Of a stretch of 64,000 bases of DNA, positions 40,011 to 50,200 are shown in pieces. The position numbers and the translations under genes are program-made. The stretch is from Streptomyces narbonensis. Its GTDB lineage: Bacteria > Actinomycetota > Actinomycetes > Streptomycetales > Streptomycetaceae. The DNA lies in NCBI RefSeq assembly GCF_014649015.1, contig NZ_BMSF01000012.1, forward strand, positions 62,001 to 126,000. The letters are read 5' to 3'. Position 1 is the first letter of the stretch. Every line of letters begins with the position of its first letter. The notes under the pieces are model-generated. The model made no database searches. It was given only the letters and a program-made list of their open reading frames with translations, and had not been told where the DNA came from.

Positions 40011-41843
40011 TTGAACGGTTCCAGGCGGAGAGTCATATCCGTGGTCGCGAGCGCCGCGATCCTCGGCGCCGCTGCCACCACCGGGGCGTTCGCCGCCGCC
40101 CCGGGCGCTGCCACCCCGAAGCCGGCTCCGGCTTCGCAGACGATGCGGGCGCTCCCCAGCGCCCCGGTCGAGAAGGTCATCGTCACCTACAAGAGCCAGG
40201 CCACCGAGGCCGGTTCCAACACCGCCGCGAAGAGCGACACGGCCGAGAAGGCCGCGAAGACGGGCGAGAAGCTCTCCTTCGAGCGTCGCCTCGCCGGCGG
40301 TGGCGCCCTGGTCGACCTGGGCGACAGCGCCACGAAGCAGGACGTGACGGAGGTCATGGACGCGTTCCGTGCCGACCCGTCCGTCGCCTCGGTCGAGCCG
40401 GACATCCGCGCCTACGCGATGGCCGCCGCGCCGAACGACACCGACTACGCCAAGCAGTGGGACCTCTTCGAGCCCACCGGTGGCATGAACGTTCCCGCCG
40501 CCTGGGACAAGACGACGGGCTCCGGCGTCACCGTCGCCGTCATCGACACCGGCTACGCCGCCCACTCGGACCTGGCGAGCAACATCGTCTCCGGTTACGA
40601 CTTCATCTCCACGTCCGCCGACGCCCGCGACGGCAACGGCCGTGACGCGGACCCGAAGGACGAGGGCGACTGGAACGCCACGGACGGCGAGTGCGGCACC
40701 GGCTCGCGCGCCTCCAACTCCTCCTGGCACGGCACCCACGTGGCCGGCACCATCGGCGCCGTCACGAACAACACCAAGGGCATCGCGGGCATCGCGTACA
40801 ACGCGAAGATCCAGCCCGTGCGTGTGCTCGGCAAGTGCGGCGGCTCGTCCGCCGACATCGCCGACGCCATCACCTGGGCCTCCGGCGGCTCCGTGCCGGG
40901 CGTCCCGGCCAACGCGAACCCGGCGAAGGTCATCAACCTCAGCCTGGGCGGCGCCAGCGCCTCCTGCCCGAGCGTCTACCAGACCGCCATCAACGGCGCC
41001 GTCTCGCGCGGTACCACCGTCGTCGTCGCCGCGGGCAACAGCAATGCCAACGCCTCCGGCTTCACCCCCGCGAACTGCTCGAACGTCATCAACGTGGCGT
41101 CGACCAGCCGTGAGGGCAACCGGTCGTACTACTCCAACTTCGGCACCATCGTCGACGTTGCCGCGCCCGGTGGCGAGACCCGCCGCGCCACCGACACGCC
41201 CGGCACCGTCACCACCCCCGAGAACGGCATCTACTCCACGCTGAACTCGGGCACGACGACCCAGTCGGCCGAGAACTACAAGCCCTACCAGGGCACCTCG
41301 ATGGCCGCCCCGCACATCGCCGGCCTCGCCGCGCTGCTCAAGTCGGCCAAGAGCACCCTCACCCCGGCCGAGATCGAGTCCGCGATCAAGACCAACGCCC
41401 GTCCGCTGCCGGGCACCTGCACCGGCGGCTGCGGCACCGGCATCGCCGACACCGCGAAGACCGTGGACGCCGTCACCGGCACCACCACCCCGCCGACCGG
41501 CACCGTCTTCACGAACGCGACCAACGTCACGATCTCGGACAACGCCACCGTGTCGTCCTCGATCGCCGTCACCGGCCGCACCGGCAACGCCCCCGCCGCC
41601 CTCAAGGTCGGCGTGGACATCAAGCACACCTGGCGCGGAGACCTGGCCATCGACCTGGTCGCCCCCGACGGCACGGTGCGCAATCTGAAGGCGTCCTCGT
41701 CCTCGGACAGCGCCGACAACGTCGTGGCGACCTACACGGTCGACGCGTCGAGCGAGGTCGCGAACGGCACCTGGAAGCTTCAGGTCCGCGATGTGGCCTC
41801 GGGTGACACCGGCTACATCGACTCGTGGAACCTCACCTTCTGA
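40011..41843 (+). CDS. Secreted S8 subtilase with P-domain
   Basis: A 610-residue preproenzyme. Signal peptide ~1-29 (VASAAILGAAATTGAFA), an I9-type propeptide ~50-130, then the subtilisin domain with D179 (VAVIDTGYAAH), H240 (SWHGTHVAGT) and S430 (GTSMAAPH), all in canonical motifs, so it should be active. Residues ~500-610 are a proprotein-convertase P-domain (WRGDLAIDLVAPDGTV, DSWNLTF). Extracellular protein degradation is the predicted role. The start is a TTG at 40011 with AAAGGG seven bases upstream; ATG/GTG options further upstream would add a non-signal-like extension. Monocistronic, with a strong hairpin 58 bp after the stop. Confidence 0.96.
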   Translation: MNGSRRRVISVVASAAILGAAATTGAFAAAPGAATPKPAPASQTMRALPSAPVEKVIVTYKSQATEAGSNTAAKSDTAEKAAKTGEKLSFERRLAGGGALVDLGDSATKQDVTEVMDAFRADPSVASVEPDIRAYAMAAAPNDTDYAKQWDLFEPTGGMNVPAAWDKTTGSGVTVAVIDTGYAAHSDLASNIVSGYDFISTSADARDGNGRDADPKDEGDWNATDGECGTGSRASNSSWHGTHVAGTIGAVTNNTKGIAGIAYNAKIQPVRVLGKCGGSSADIADAITWASGGSVPGVPANANPAKVINLSLGGASASCPSVYQTAINGAVSRGTTVVVAAGNSNANASGFTPANCSNVINVASTSREGNRSYYSNFGTIVDVAAPGGETRRATDTPGTVTTPENGIYSTLNSGTTTQSAENYKPYQGTSMAAPHIAGLAALLKSAKSTLTPAEIESAIKTNARPLPGTCTGGCGTGIADTAKTVDAVTGTTTPPTGTVFTNATNVTISDNATVSSSIAVTGRTGNAPAALKVGVDIKHTWRGDLAIDLVAPDGTVRNLKASSSSDSADNVVATYTVDASSEVANGTWKLQVRDVASGDTGYIDSWNLTF

Positions 41844-41900
41844 TGTAGCACGGATCCCCTTCCGAACCACCCCCCACATCAGCATTCTTGCTGGTCAGCG

Positions 41901-41930
41901 ACGCGCTCGTGGTCTACACCACGGGCGCGT
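41901..41930 (+). terminator. Terminator of the subtilase gene
   Basis: A 13-bp stem (41901-41913 with 41918-41930) around a 4-nt loop CTAC, one G-U pair, 58 bp after the subtilase stop. Confidence 0.75.
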
Positions 41931-42068
41931 TCTGGCGTGCCGAGGCCGCACCGGCCGGGGACGCCGTGTCCGTATGCCGGACAAGGGGCCTGGACTCCAC
42001 GGCGGGGCTCCGTATCCTCTGCCCACGGGGCTCTTGGGCCGGGGGCCCGAGCGCCGGAGGTGTGGACA

Positions 42069-45000
42069 GTGACGACAGCACCGCAGCGCCCCCTGCGCCC
42101 CTCCGGCGTAGGGGGACCACCGGCACCTGTAGGCCGCGAGGAACTCCTCGCACGGCTGGAACGCGTCCTGCACACGCGGGGCCGCGCCCTGCTCACCGGA
42201 CCCGCGGGAGTCGGCAAGACCGAGCTCGCGCTCGCCGAGGCCGCCCGCGCGGAGGCGCGCGGCGAGACCGTCCTGTGGCTCGCGACCCTGCCGTCCGACC
42301 GTGAGATACCCGGCGCCGCGGCGGCCGCGCTCGTCGCCTCCGTGGCGGCGACGGTGACGTGGCCCGGCCTCGGCTCGCCCGTACCCGATCCGTCCGATCC
42401 GTCCGACCGACCCGAGCGGTCCGACCGGTCCGATTGGCCGGATCAGTCCGATACTTCGGATTCCCCCGCGCCCGCCGGACTGTTCTCACCCGGCGTGCTC
42501 GCCTCCGGCGTCTTCGACGAACTGCCCGGACCCCAGCGCATCGCCGTCGCGATGCTCTGCCGCGAGGCACCCATCGACGCGGGCGGCTGGGACCCGATCG
42601 CCCTGCGCCTCGGCATCGCCCGGATCCTGCGCGCCCTCGCCTGCCGCGGCCCGGTCCTGCTCGTCGTCGACGGCGTGCAGTACATCGACGCGGACAGCGC
42701 CGACCTGCTGCGCTTCGCGCTCCATCTGGCCCCGCCCGCGCTTCGGGTGGTCGCCGTCGAGACGCCGGAGCCGTACGGCGGGGACCACGAGCCCTACGGC
42801 GAGAGCCACCGGGCTGCCTTCCGCCCCGAGGACCCGCACGCCACGCACCTCTGGGTGCCCTCGGAGGCGGACGTCCTGCTCGTCCCCCCGCTGCACGCCG
42901 ACGAGATCGCCGAACTCCTCATCCACCACCGCCTGCCCTCCCGGATGGCCGGCCGCATCCACCGCGCCAGCGGCGGCAACCCGCGGCTCGCGCTGGCCGT
43001 GGGCCGCTCCCTCGCCGACGCCCGCACCCCGGTCCACCACGCCGAGGCACTCACCCTCTCCGGGCGCGCCCGCGACCTGGCCCGCCAGCTCCTGGGCGCC
43101 GCGCCCCTCCCCGTACGCGAGACGCTGCTGCTCGCGGCGCTGGCTCTGCGCCCCTCCGCGACGCTCGTGCGCCGGGCCGGCCGGCCGACCGCCGAGGCGG
43201 ACCTGACGGCGGCGGAGCGGGCCGGTCTCGTGTCGCTCGCCGAGGACGGCTCGGTGACGTTCACCGCCGGACTGCTGCCCTCGACCCTGGTGCACGACGC
43301 CTGCTGGGCGGAGCGGAGCGCCGGGCACGCGGCCCTCGCCGAGGTCGTCGACGACCCGGTCGAGGCCGTACGCCACCGGGCGCTCGCGACCGACAGCCCC
43401 GACGAGGACCTCGCCGCCGAGGTCGCCGCCGCCGCTGATCTGGCCCGGGGGCGCGGGAACAGCGCACTCGCCGCCGAACTGGCCCTGCTCGCCGCCGAGT
43501 CGACGCCCGGACGGCACGGATCGCGGCGGATCGCCCGGCTCGTCGACGCCGCCGAGGAGGCCGCACGCGCGGCGCGCGCCGACCTCGCGATGCGGGCCGC
43601 CACGGACCTCCTCGCCCGGGACGCGGCACCGGCCGACCGGGTGAGGGCGCGGCTCGCCGTCCTCGACACGGCGGGCCAGGGGCTGACCGGCCTCGACGAG
43701 ATGTACGTACACGCCATGGAGGACTCCGAGGGGGACACCGCGCTGCGGGCCGCCGTGCAGCTCCGGCTCGCCGTCAAGTACGTGCTCGCGGACGGCGATC
43801 CGGAGCGCTCGCGGACGGCCGCCGCCGAATCGGCCGCGCTGGCCGCCTCGATGGGCGATCCGCGCACGGCCGCGCAGGCGCTGACCGTGCAGGCGCGGAT
43901 GGAGCGGGCGCTCGGTTCACCGGACACCGATGCCGTACTCGCCCAGGCCCGGGCACTGGAGCTGGCCGAGCGCCCGCTCGGCATCCGCAACGCCGCACAG
44001 ATCCTGACGATCCGTCACGCCCTCTTCGACGGGCGGCTGACGGACGCCCGTGACGAACTGAACGCCCTCCTCCCGCTGGTGCAGCGGCGCGGCACGGTGG
44101 AGGACGCCATCGAGCTCCTCAGCACCCTCGCCGAGATCGAGTCCCGGCTAGGCCCCTGCGGAGCGGCCCTGGCGCACGCCGGGCAGTCGCTCGCCCTCAC
44201 CCTGGAGGCGGGGCTGTCCCCCGGTCCCGCCTGGTACGCGCTGGCGCTCGCGGAGACCGCGGGCGGCAGCTTCGCGCGGGCCGCGAGCTACGCCCGCCGC
44301 AGTGTGCAGGCCTCGGAGGAGGAGGGCGACCGGGTCTTCCTCTCCCGCAGCCGGTACGCGCTCGGCCGGGTCCAGCTCGTCAACGGGGACGTGGCCGCCG
44401 CCCTGGAGACCCTCCGGCGCGTCCAGGCGGACGAGCGAGCCCAGTCGACCGTCGACCCGTCGATGCTGCGCTGGCACGAGGAGCTGGCCGAGGCCCTGCT
44501 CGCCACCGACGCCGGCGACGAGGCCCTCGCGGTCCTCGCCGAGGTGCGGCCGGTGGCGGAGCGGCTCGGGCGCGACACCGTCCTCCTGGGCTGCGACCGG
44601 GTGCACGCCCTCTGCCTCGCGGCGGAGGGGCGTACGGACGCGGCAGCCGAGCTGCTGACCGGGACGGCCGAGCGCTTCGGGCGCGCCGGGCTGCCGATGG
44701 AGCGTGGCCGGGCGCTGATCGCGCTGGCCCGGGTGGAGCGGCGCAGACGGCGCAGGTCGGCGGCGCAGAGCGCCCTGCACGAGGCCGCCTCGGTGTTCGA
44801 GCGGGCGGGAGCGGCGCCGTGGCTGGCCCTGGCGGGCGAGCCCCCGGCGGGCACGGCGGGCGAGAGTCCCGGCGGCGGCTCGGGCGGCGAGGAGACGCTG
44901 CCCGCGCTCTCCACCCTCACGGAGGCGGAGCTGCGGCTCGCCCGGCTGGTGGGCCAGGGGGCCAGCAACCAGGAGGCGGCGGCGAAGCTGTACCTGAGCG

Positions 45001-45089
45001 TGAAGACGGTGGAGGCGCGGTTGACCCGGATCTACCAGAAGCTCGACGTCCGCTCGCGCGCCCAGCTGGCGACGGCGCTCAGACCCTGA
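42069..45089 (+). CDS. LAL-type LuxR-family transcriptional regulator
   Basis: A 1006-residue STAND regulator. Walker A GPAGVGKTEL (~44-53), Walker B VLLVVDGVQYID (~197), a long TPR-like helical middle, and a C-terminal LuxR HTH (~945-1003: LTEAELRLARLVGQGASNQEAAAKLYLSVKTVEARL), complete. A low-complexity Asp/Ser/Pro insert (~100-140) lies in the ATPase domain. Such regulators often switch secondary-metabolism or sugar-utilisation genes; the target is not shown. The GTG at 42069 has GGAGG eight bases upstream. It converges on the metacaspase gene with an 18-bp tandem repeat between them. Confidence 0.95.
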   Translation: MTTAPQRPLRPSGVGGPPAPVGREELLARLERVLHTRGRALLTGPAGVGKTELALAEAARAEARGETVLWLATLPSDREIPGAAAAALVASVAATVTWPGLGSPVPDPSDPSDRPERSDRSDWPDQSDTSDSPAPAGLFSPGVLASGVFDELPGPQRIAVAMLCREAPIDAGGWDPIALRLGIARILRALACRGPVLLVVDGVQYIDADSADLLRFALHLAPPALRVVAVETPEPYGGDHEPYGESHRAAFRPEDPHATHLWVPSEADVLLVPPLHADEIAELLIHHRLPSRMAGRIHRASGGNPRLALAVGRSLADARTPVHHAEALTLSGRARDLARQLLGAAPLPVRETLLLAALALRPSATLVRRAGRPTAEADLTAAERAGLVSLAEDGSVTFTAGLLPSTLVHDACWAERSAGHAALAEVVDDPVEAVRHRALATDSPDEDLAAEVAAAADLARGRGNSALAAELALLAAESTPGRHGSRRIARLVDAAEEAARAARADLAMRAATDLLARDAAPADRVRARLAVLDTAGQGLTGLDEMYVHAMEDSEGDTALRAAVQLRLAVKYVLADGDPERSRTAAAESAALAASMGDPRTAAQALTVQARMERALGSPDTDAVLAQARALELAERPLGIRNAAQILTIRHALFDGRLTDARDELNALLPLVQRRGTVEDAIELLSTLAEIESRLGPCGAALAHAGQSLALTLEAGLSPGPAWYALALAETAGGSFARAASYARRSVQASEEEGDRVFLSRSRYALGRVQLVNGDVAAALETLRRVQADERAQSTVDPSMLRWHEELAEALLATDAGDEALAVLAEVRPVAERLGRDTVLLGCDRVHALCLAAEGRTDAAAELLTGTAERFGRAGLPMERGRALIALARVERRRRRRSAAQSALHEAASVFERAGAAPWLALAGEPPAGTAGESPGGGSGGEETLPALSTLTEAELRLARLVGQGASNQEAAAKLYLSVKTVEARLTRIYQKLDVRSRAQLATALRP

Positions 45090-45183
45090 GCGGCGCTGAG
45101 ACCGTGAACGGCGCTCAGCCCCTGAGCGGCGCGCCCAGACTCTGAACGGCGCCCAGACCCTGAGCAGCGCTCAGACCGTGAAC
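45074..45183. repeat. 18-bp tandem repeats bridging two convergent stop codons
   Basis: Six units of GGCGCTCAGACCGTGAAC type (one is 20 bp) cover the end of the LAL gene, the whole gap, and the end of the metacaspase gene. Several units are themselves hairpins (GCTCAG-ACC-CTGAGC). Both genes' stop codons lie inside units. Possible bidirectional terminator. Confidence 0.9.
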
Positions 45184-45977
45184 GGCCGCTGGTCGACGAA
45201 GTCCGGGCCCGGCGAGCCGGTCAGATAGAGGTTCGGGCTCTGGGTCGGGGGGAGCCTGCGCTGGATCGCCCGGTGGAAATCCCGGTAGCCGCCCTTGAAG
45301 GCGCCGCCGTCCCACGCCTCCAGCAGGGCCGCGGTGAAGGCTCCGTTGACGTCGCCGTCGGAGGCGGTCTGGTTGTCCTGGCAGGCCGAGACGAGCAGGG
45401 CGGCGGGATCGGCCCCCTTCTCGGCGGCGTCCTTGGCGAGCGAGCGCCGCAGCTCTTCCAGGAAGCCCCGGTCGCGGTCGTACAGCTGTCGCTGCTGCGG
45501 TTCGGGCAGGTAGCGGCCCCGGTCGCCGTCCGTGACTCCGGGGATCTCGATGCTGCTGCCGCTGTGGCAGCAGTCGAAGAGCGCGACGATCCGCACGCCG
45601 TCGGCGAAGGCGCGGAAGGTCTGCTGCACCTCGTCGTCGAGGAACTGACGGTCGTAGAGGACGAGGGTCTCGTCGAGGGCGTCCGGCTCGTCGTCCGTAC
45701 CGGACTCGTCGGGCACCTGTCCGCCGTGCCCCGAATAGGTGAAGAGCAGGATGTCGCCGGCGCCGAGCCGGGAGGCGGCCTCGCCGAGGACGGAGGTGAC
45801 GTTGGCGACGGTGCCCTCCGGGGTGAGCAGGACGGTCGTCTCGAATCCTGCGGTGCGGGCGATCCGCGCCATGTCGTGGGCGTCGTTCTCGCAGGCGACC
45901 AGGGTGCCGGCCCAGCCCTCGTAGCGGGCGGGGTCGACCTCGTTGAGTCCGACGTGCAGGGAGAGTCCGGTGGCCAT
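45171..45977 (-). CDS. Metacaspase-like peptidase (caspase fold)
   Basis: A 268-residue single-domain cytosolic peptidase. It has the p20 order LSLHVGLNEVDP, LLFTYSGHGGQ (His84) and VALFDCCHSG (Cys137), the classic metacaspase dyad, and later TASDGDVNGAFTAAL. Cleavage after basic residues is typical of metacaspases; the target here is unknown. The ATG at 45977 has AGGAGG upstream. It is divergent from an EndoG-type nuclease with a 213-bp gap carrying direct repeats, next to the EAD/STAND/trypsin genes, so it is placed in that module. Confidence 0.92.
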   Translation of the reverse strand: MATGLSLHVGLNEVDPARYEGWAGTLVACENDAHDMARIARTAGFETTVLLTPEGTVANVTSVLGEAASRLGAGDILLFTYSGHGGQVPDESGTDDEPDALDETLVLYDRQFLDDEVQQTFRAFADGVRIVALFDCCHSGSSIEIPGVTDGDRGRYLPEPQQRQLYDRDRGFLEELRRSLAKDAAEKGADPAALLVSACQDNQTASDGDVNGAFTAALLEAWDGGAFKGGYRDFHRAIQRRLPPTQSPNLYLTGSPGPDFVDQRPFTV

Positions 45978-46010
45978 GGGGTGCCTCCTGGTGCGGAGGA
46001 AGGGATGAAT

Positions 46011-46060
46011 GGGGATCGAACAGGAGGGTCGAACGGGAGGGGATCGAACAAGAGGGTCGA
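46011..46060. promoter_or_regulatory. 22-bp direct repeats between metacaspase and nuclease genes
   Basis: Copies at 46011-46032 and 46039-46060 share core GGGGATCGAACA with a following GAGGGTCGA (one difference), 28 bp apart. They lie between two divergent genes and could be regulator sites controlling both; binding is not known. Confidence 0.5.
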
Positions 46061-46190
46061 GGAAGGGGGGAAGGAACCGAAGGGGGGATGACGCGGAGGG
46101 GACGCCGGGCGGCGGCTGCCGGAGGCGGCTGATCGAGTGGCCTGAGCTCCGACGCCGAGCGCGACACTCTCCGCGCGGTACTTACATCGT

Positions 46191-47105
46191 ATGAACCCTT
46201 CCGATCCCTCGCTCTCCGCCGCCGGCACTCCGGTGGCCGCCGCGACCTCCCCCGGCGGTCCTCGCCGCGGCGCGCTCGCCGGTCGCACCGGCTACGACGA
46301 GACCTTCCTCGGCCCCGTCGTACCGCTCGCCCTCCCCACCCGCGACACGATCGAGACGGTGATCCTGCCGTACACGCACTTCACGGTCGTCTTCCGGCCT
46401 GACCGGCGGCTCGCCGCCTCGACGGCGGTCTGCATCGAAGGGCGCGAGCTCCAGGAGGACGTGCCCAGGGACGACGTCTGGGAGTTCGACCCCCGGCTGC
46501 CCGAGGAGCAGCAGGCCGGCGACGCGGTCTACCGGAACAACAGCCTCGACCGAGGCCATCTCGTCCGCCGCCTCGACCCGGTCTGGGGGTCGTCGGCCGT
46601 GGCGGCGCAGGCCAATACCGACACCTTCCACTTCACCAACGCCGCCCCGCAGGCCGACGTCTTCAACCAGGGCAAGCAGGTCTGGCAGGGCCTGGAGAAC
46701 TACCTCCTCGACCACGCCGCCGAATTCGACCGGAAGCTGACGGTCCTCACGGGCCCCGTGCTCCAGGACTCCGACCCGCCCTACCGGGGGATCCAGGTGC
46801 CGCTGCGTTTCTGGAAGGTGGCGGCGTTCATGCAGGACGGGGCGCTCGCCGCCGCCGCGTACGTCCTCGACCAGAGCCCCGACCTGAGCCGGGACGCCGA
46901 GCGGGCGCTCGCGGGGGCGACGGCCGGCGCGCCGCCGCCGCTGGGTCCCTACCGGACGTACCAGGTGCCGGTCTCGGACGTCGCGGAGATCACCGAGCTG
47001 GAGTTCGGTCCGCTGCCGGACGTGGACGTCCTGCCGCCGGCGCGCGGGCCGGAGGACCGCTGGCGACGCCTGGAGTCGTACGGGGACATCGTGCTGCACC
47101 CCTGA
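46191..47105 (+). CDS. DNA/RNA non-specific endonuclease (NucA/EndoG type)
   Basis: A 304-residue nuclease with the beta-beta-alpha-metal fold: SLDRGHLVRRLDP (DRGH, catalytic His123) and FHFTNAAPQ (metal-site Asn150). No signal peptide, so it would act on DNA or RNA inside the cell, as a death effector would. The ATG at 46191 has no Shine-Dalgarno; it may be leaderless or poorly translated. It lies between the metacaspase (divergent) and the giant STAND-protease gene 121 bp downstream on the same strand. Confidence 0.92.
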   Translation: MNPSDPSLSAAGTPVAAATSPGGPRRGALAGRTGYDETFLGPVVPLALPTRDTIETVILPYTHFTVVFRPDRRLAASTAVCIEGRELQEDVPRDDVWEFDPRLPEEQQAGDAVYRNNSLDRGHLVRRLDPVWGSSAVAAQANTDTFHFTNAAPQADVFNQGKQVWQGLENYLLDHAAEFDRKLTVLTGPVLQDSDPPYRGIQVPLRFWKVAAFMQDGALAAAAYVLDQSPDLSRDAERALAGATAGAPPPLGPYRTYQVPVSDVAEITELEFGPLPDVDVLPPARGPEDRWRRLESYGDIVLHP

Positions 47106-47226
47106 TCACCCGGGGTGCGGCGGCCGGTCACCGAGGCGTCCCGGCGCGCCGCCGACCAGCGATTGCGACCGGTACGGCCCGGTGAAACGATGAGAAGGAC
47201 CAGCCAGTTCGCCGGACAGGTGCGCT

Positions 47227-50200
47227 ATGCCGCTCACCGAGACGGAGTGGGGGCTCGTCGCCAGTTGGGTACGGGCCCATCTCCTGGACACCCCAGAGCC
47301 GCGGGAGAGCCTCCTGCGCGCGGGACTGCCCGCCGACTTCGTCCAGGACCTGCCGCTCACTCCGGACCCCGACCGCAACGCCCTGCTCGTGGTCGCGGCG
47401 GCCCGCCGGGACATCGCCCATCAGCGCCGGCTGCTCGCGGTCCTCTCCGGGCTCGACGCGCTGGCCGCGATCGACCATCCGCACGCCTTCGAGCAGGGCG
47501 CGGAGGCCCGGAACCTCCTCACCCGGCTCCGCGAGGACGAGCGTCTCGACCGCTCGCCACGGGACCCGTTCGACAGCCTGCTCCTGAAGCACGGCACCGA
47601 GGCCTTCCTCAACCGCTCGGAGCTGCGCGAGAAGCTCCGGGGCTTCCTGGCCGACCCGGAGCAGACGGTCCTGGTCGTCGACGGCCCCCCGGACAGCGGC
47701 CGGTCCTACACGTACGAGTTCATCCGGCACCTCGGCCAGCACTACGGCTTCCGGCCGGTACGGGTCACGCTGTCCCGTACGTCGACGGCGGCGCGGCTCA
47801 TGGAGCGCCTGGCCGCCATCGTCGCGGGGCCCGCAGCCGACGAAGTGTCGTTGAACCCGACACGGTTGAACGATCCACTGCCGTCCTTCGAGGACGCCGC
47901 GCACCGGATCGTCGGCCGGGCGACCGCCGCCGAGGAGAGCTTCTGGATCGTCCTCGACGACTGCGACCGGCTCGACCCCAACTCGGACGTGTGGGACTGC
48001 GTCGGCGTCCTGGCCCGCGCGGTCTACGAGCACACCCCGGTACGGAAGGAGACCGTGCCGCGCCTCGTCCTCCTCGGCTACTCCACCGCGATGCGCCAAC
48101 TCCCGTACGAGGTCCGCAAGAACGAGTGCCGTGACACCACGCGCCTGCTGGACGCGGACGACCTCCGGGCGTTCTTCCGGGAGTTCTTCGGCGAGTTCAC
48201 CGCCGTGCACCGGGACGCGGAGGACGACGAGGTGGTCCGCGACCTCACCGAGACGGCCGTCTCCGAGGTCCTGCGCGCGGTCGACCGCCCCGATTCGGAG
48301 GACAGCTACATGCGCCGGCTGTGCACGGCCGTGGAGGACGTCGTACGGCTCCACCGGGCGTTCGCGCCGCTGCCTCCCTCAGCCGGCGACGCCGGACACC
48401 AGCTGCGCGACGCCCTGCGCACGAGCCTCTCGGCGCCCGCCCCCACCCTGCCCGACCTGCGCATGTCCTACCGCGAAGCGGCCTGCCTCCTTCAGGAGTT
48501 CGACCCCGCGCTGCTGCGGCTCCCCGGCGAGGAGCGGTCCACCGGCCGGGCGGTCCTGGAGCTCGTCGACGACTGCACGGCGCTGCCCTCCCCCGAGGCC
48601 ACGCTCTGGACGCTGCAGCCCGAGATCCGCGAGACGGCCCTCTCGGGCCTCGCGGGACCCGGCGCCGCACTGCGCGCCCTGCGGACCAACATCGGCCTGC
48701 GCCCCGAGGGCCCGGGTCCCGAACGCACGGCCCTCGCCCTCCTCACGGGCACCGGCCCCCTCCACACCACCGGCACCGGCCTCGCGCCCCTCGACGGCAC
48801 CGGCACCGGCCTCGGCCCCCTCACCGGCGCCGGCACCGGCCTCGCCCCCGTCACCGGCCGGCCGGACGTCGACGAGCTGTGCGACACCCTCCAGGCCGTC
48901 CTCTGGCTCGGCCGGATCCCCGGCGTCACCGGGCTCCCCCGGGTCGAGGAGGTCCAGCACCGCCTGGAGGAAGCCCGGCTGCTGCAGCCGATGCACCGCC
49001 TCCTCCAGGGGACCTTCCACGGCCGCGCCGTCGAACTCGACTCCCTGCACGCCTATCTCGCGCTCCCCGAGGAACCGGCGGAGCCCCCCGTCCTCATCCA
49101 CGGCGTCGGAGGCATCGGCAAGAGCATGCTGCTCGCCAGGTTCCTCGTCGACGCGCTGGCCGACGCCCCCACCCGATTCCCCTTCGCCTACCTCGACTTC
49201 GAGAGGCCCACCCTCTCCATCCACGAACCCGCCACCGTGATCGCGGAGACGGCCCGCCAGCTCGGCATCCAGTACCCCGGGCACCGCGCCGCCTTCCACA
49301 CGCTCGCGGACGAGTGCGAGCGGACGGCGGCGGTCCAGCGCGGCGAGCGCAACGAACTGGACGAGCTCTTCCAGCTCTCCACCACGCGGGCGACGATCGG
49401 CCGTGACTACTCGGCGGACTTCCACTCCCGGGCCAGCGCCCGGGAGCAGGAGCTCGCCCGCCGGATCGCGGCTCTCGTCGCCGACGCCGTCCGGACCCCG
49501 TCGGACGGGGCGGCCCAGGCCCCGCCCTTCCTGATCGTCATGGACTCCTTCGAGGAGGCCCAGTACCGGGGTTCGCCGGTGATGGGCCGCATGTGGGCGA
49601 TCTGGACGGCGCTGCGGGCCGCGTACTCGCGCCTGCGCTTCGTCGTCGCCGGACGCGCGCCCGTCGACCACCCGGCACGGGTCCTCACCCCTCGGACGAT
49701 GGAGCTCACCGAGCTGGACCAACAGGCATCCGTCGAGCTGGTGATGTCGTCCGGGGTGGAGGACGAAGCCGTCGCCGAGAGCCTCGTGGACCGGATCGGC
49801 GGCCATCCCCTGAGCCTCAAGCTGGCGGCCCGCACCGCGGTCGCCATGGGCGCCGACTCCGCCTCCCTCGGCGAGCTGCTGCACGGACTTCCGTACCGTC
49901 GGCGCTACTTCGACCGTCAGGTCGACCAGATGCTCATCCAGGGCACGCTGTACGACCGCATCCTCAAGCACATCGCGGAGGACGACGTCCGGGCTCTGGT
50001 CCAGGCGGGGCTCGCGCTCCGCTTCATCACCCCCGATCTGGTGCGGCACGTCCTCGCCGGACCGGCCGGGCTCCGGGTCGACACCCCGGCGGAGGCCCGC
50101 CGCCTCTACGGAATGCTCACCTCCCGGGTCGACCTGATGGAGTCCGCCGGCCCGGAGGCCATCCGGCACCGGACCGACCTGCGGGCCATCATGCTGCGCC

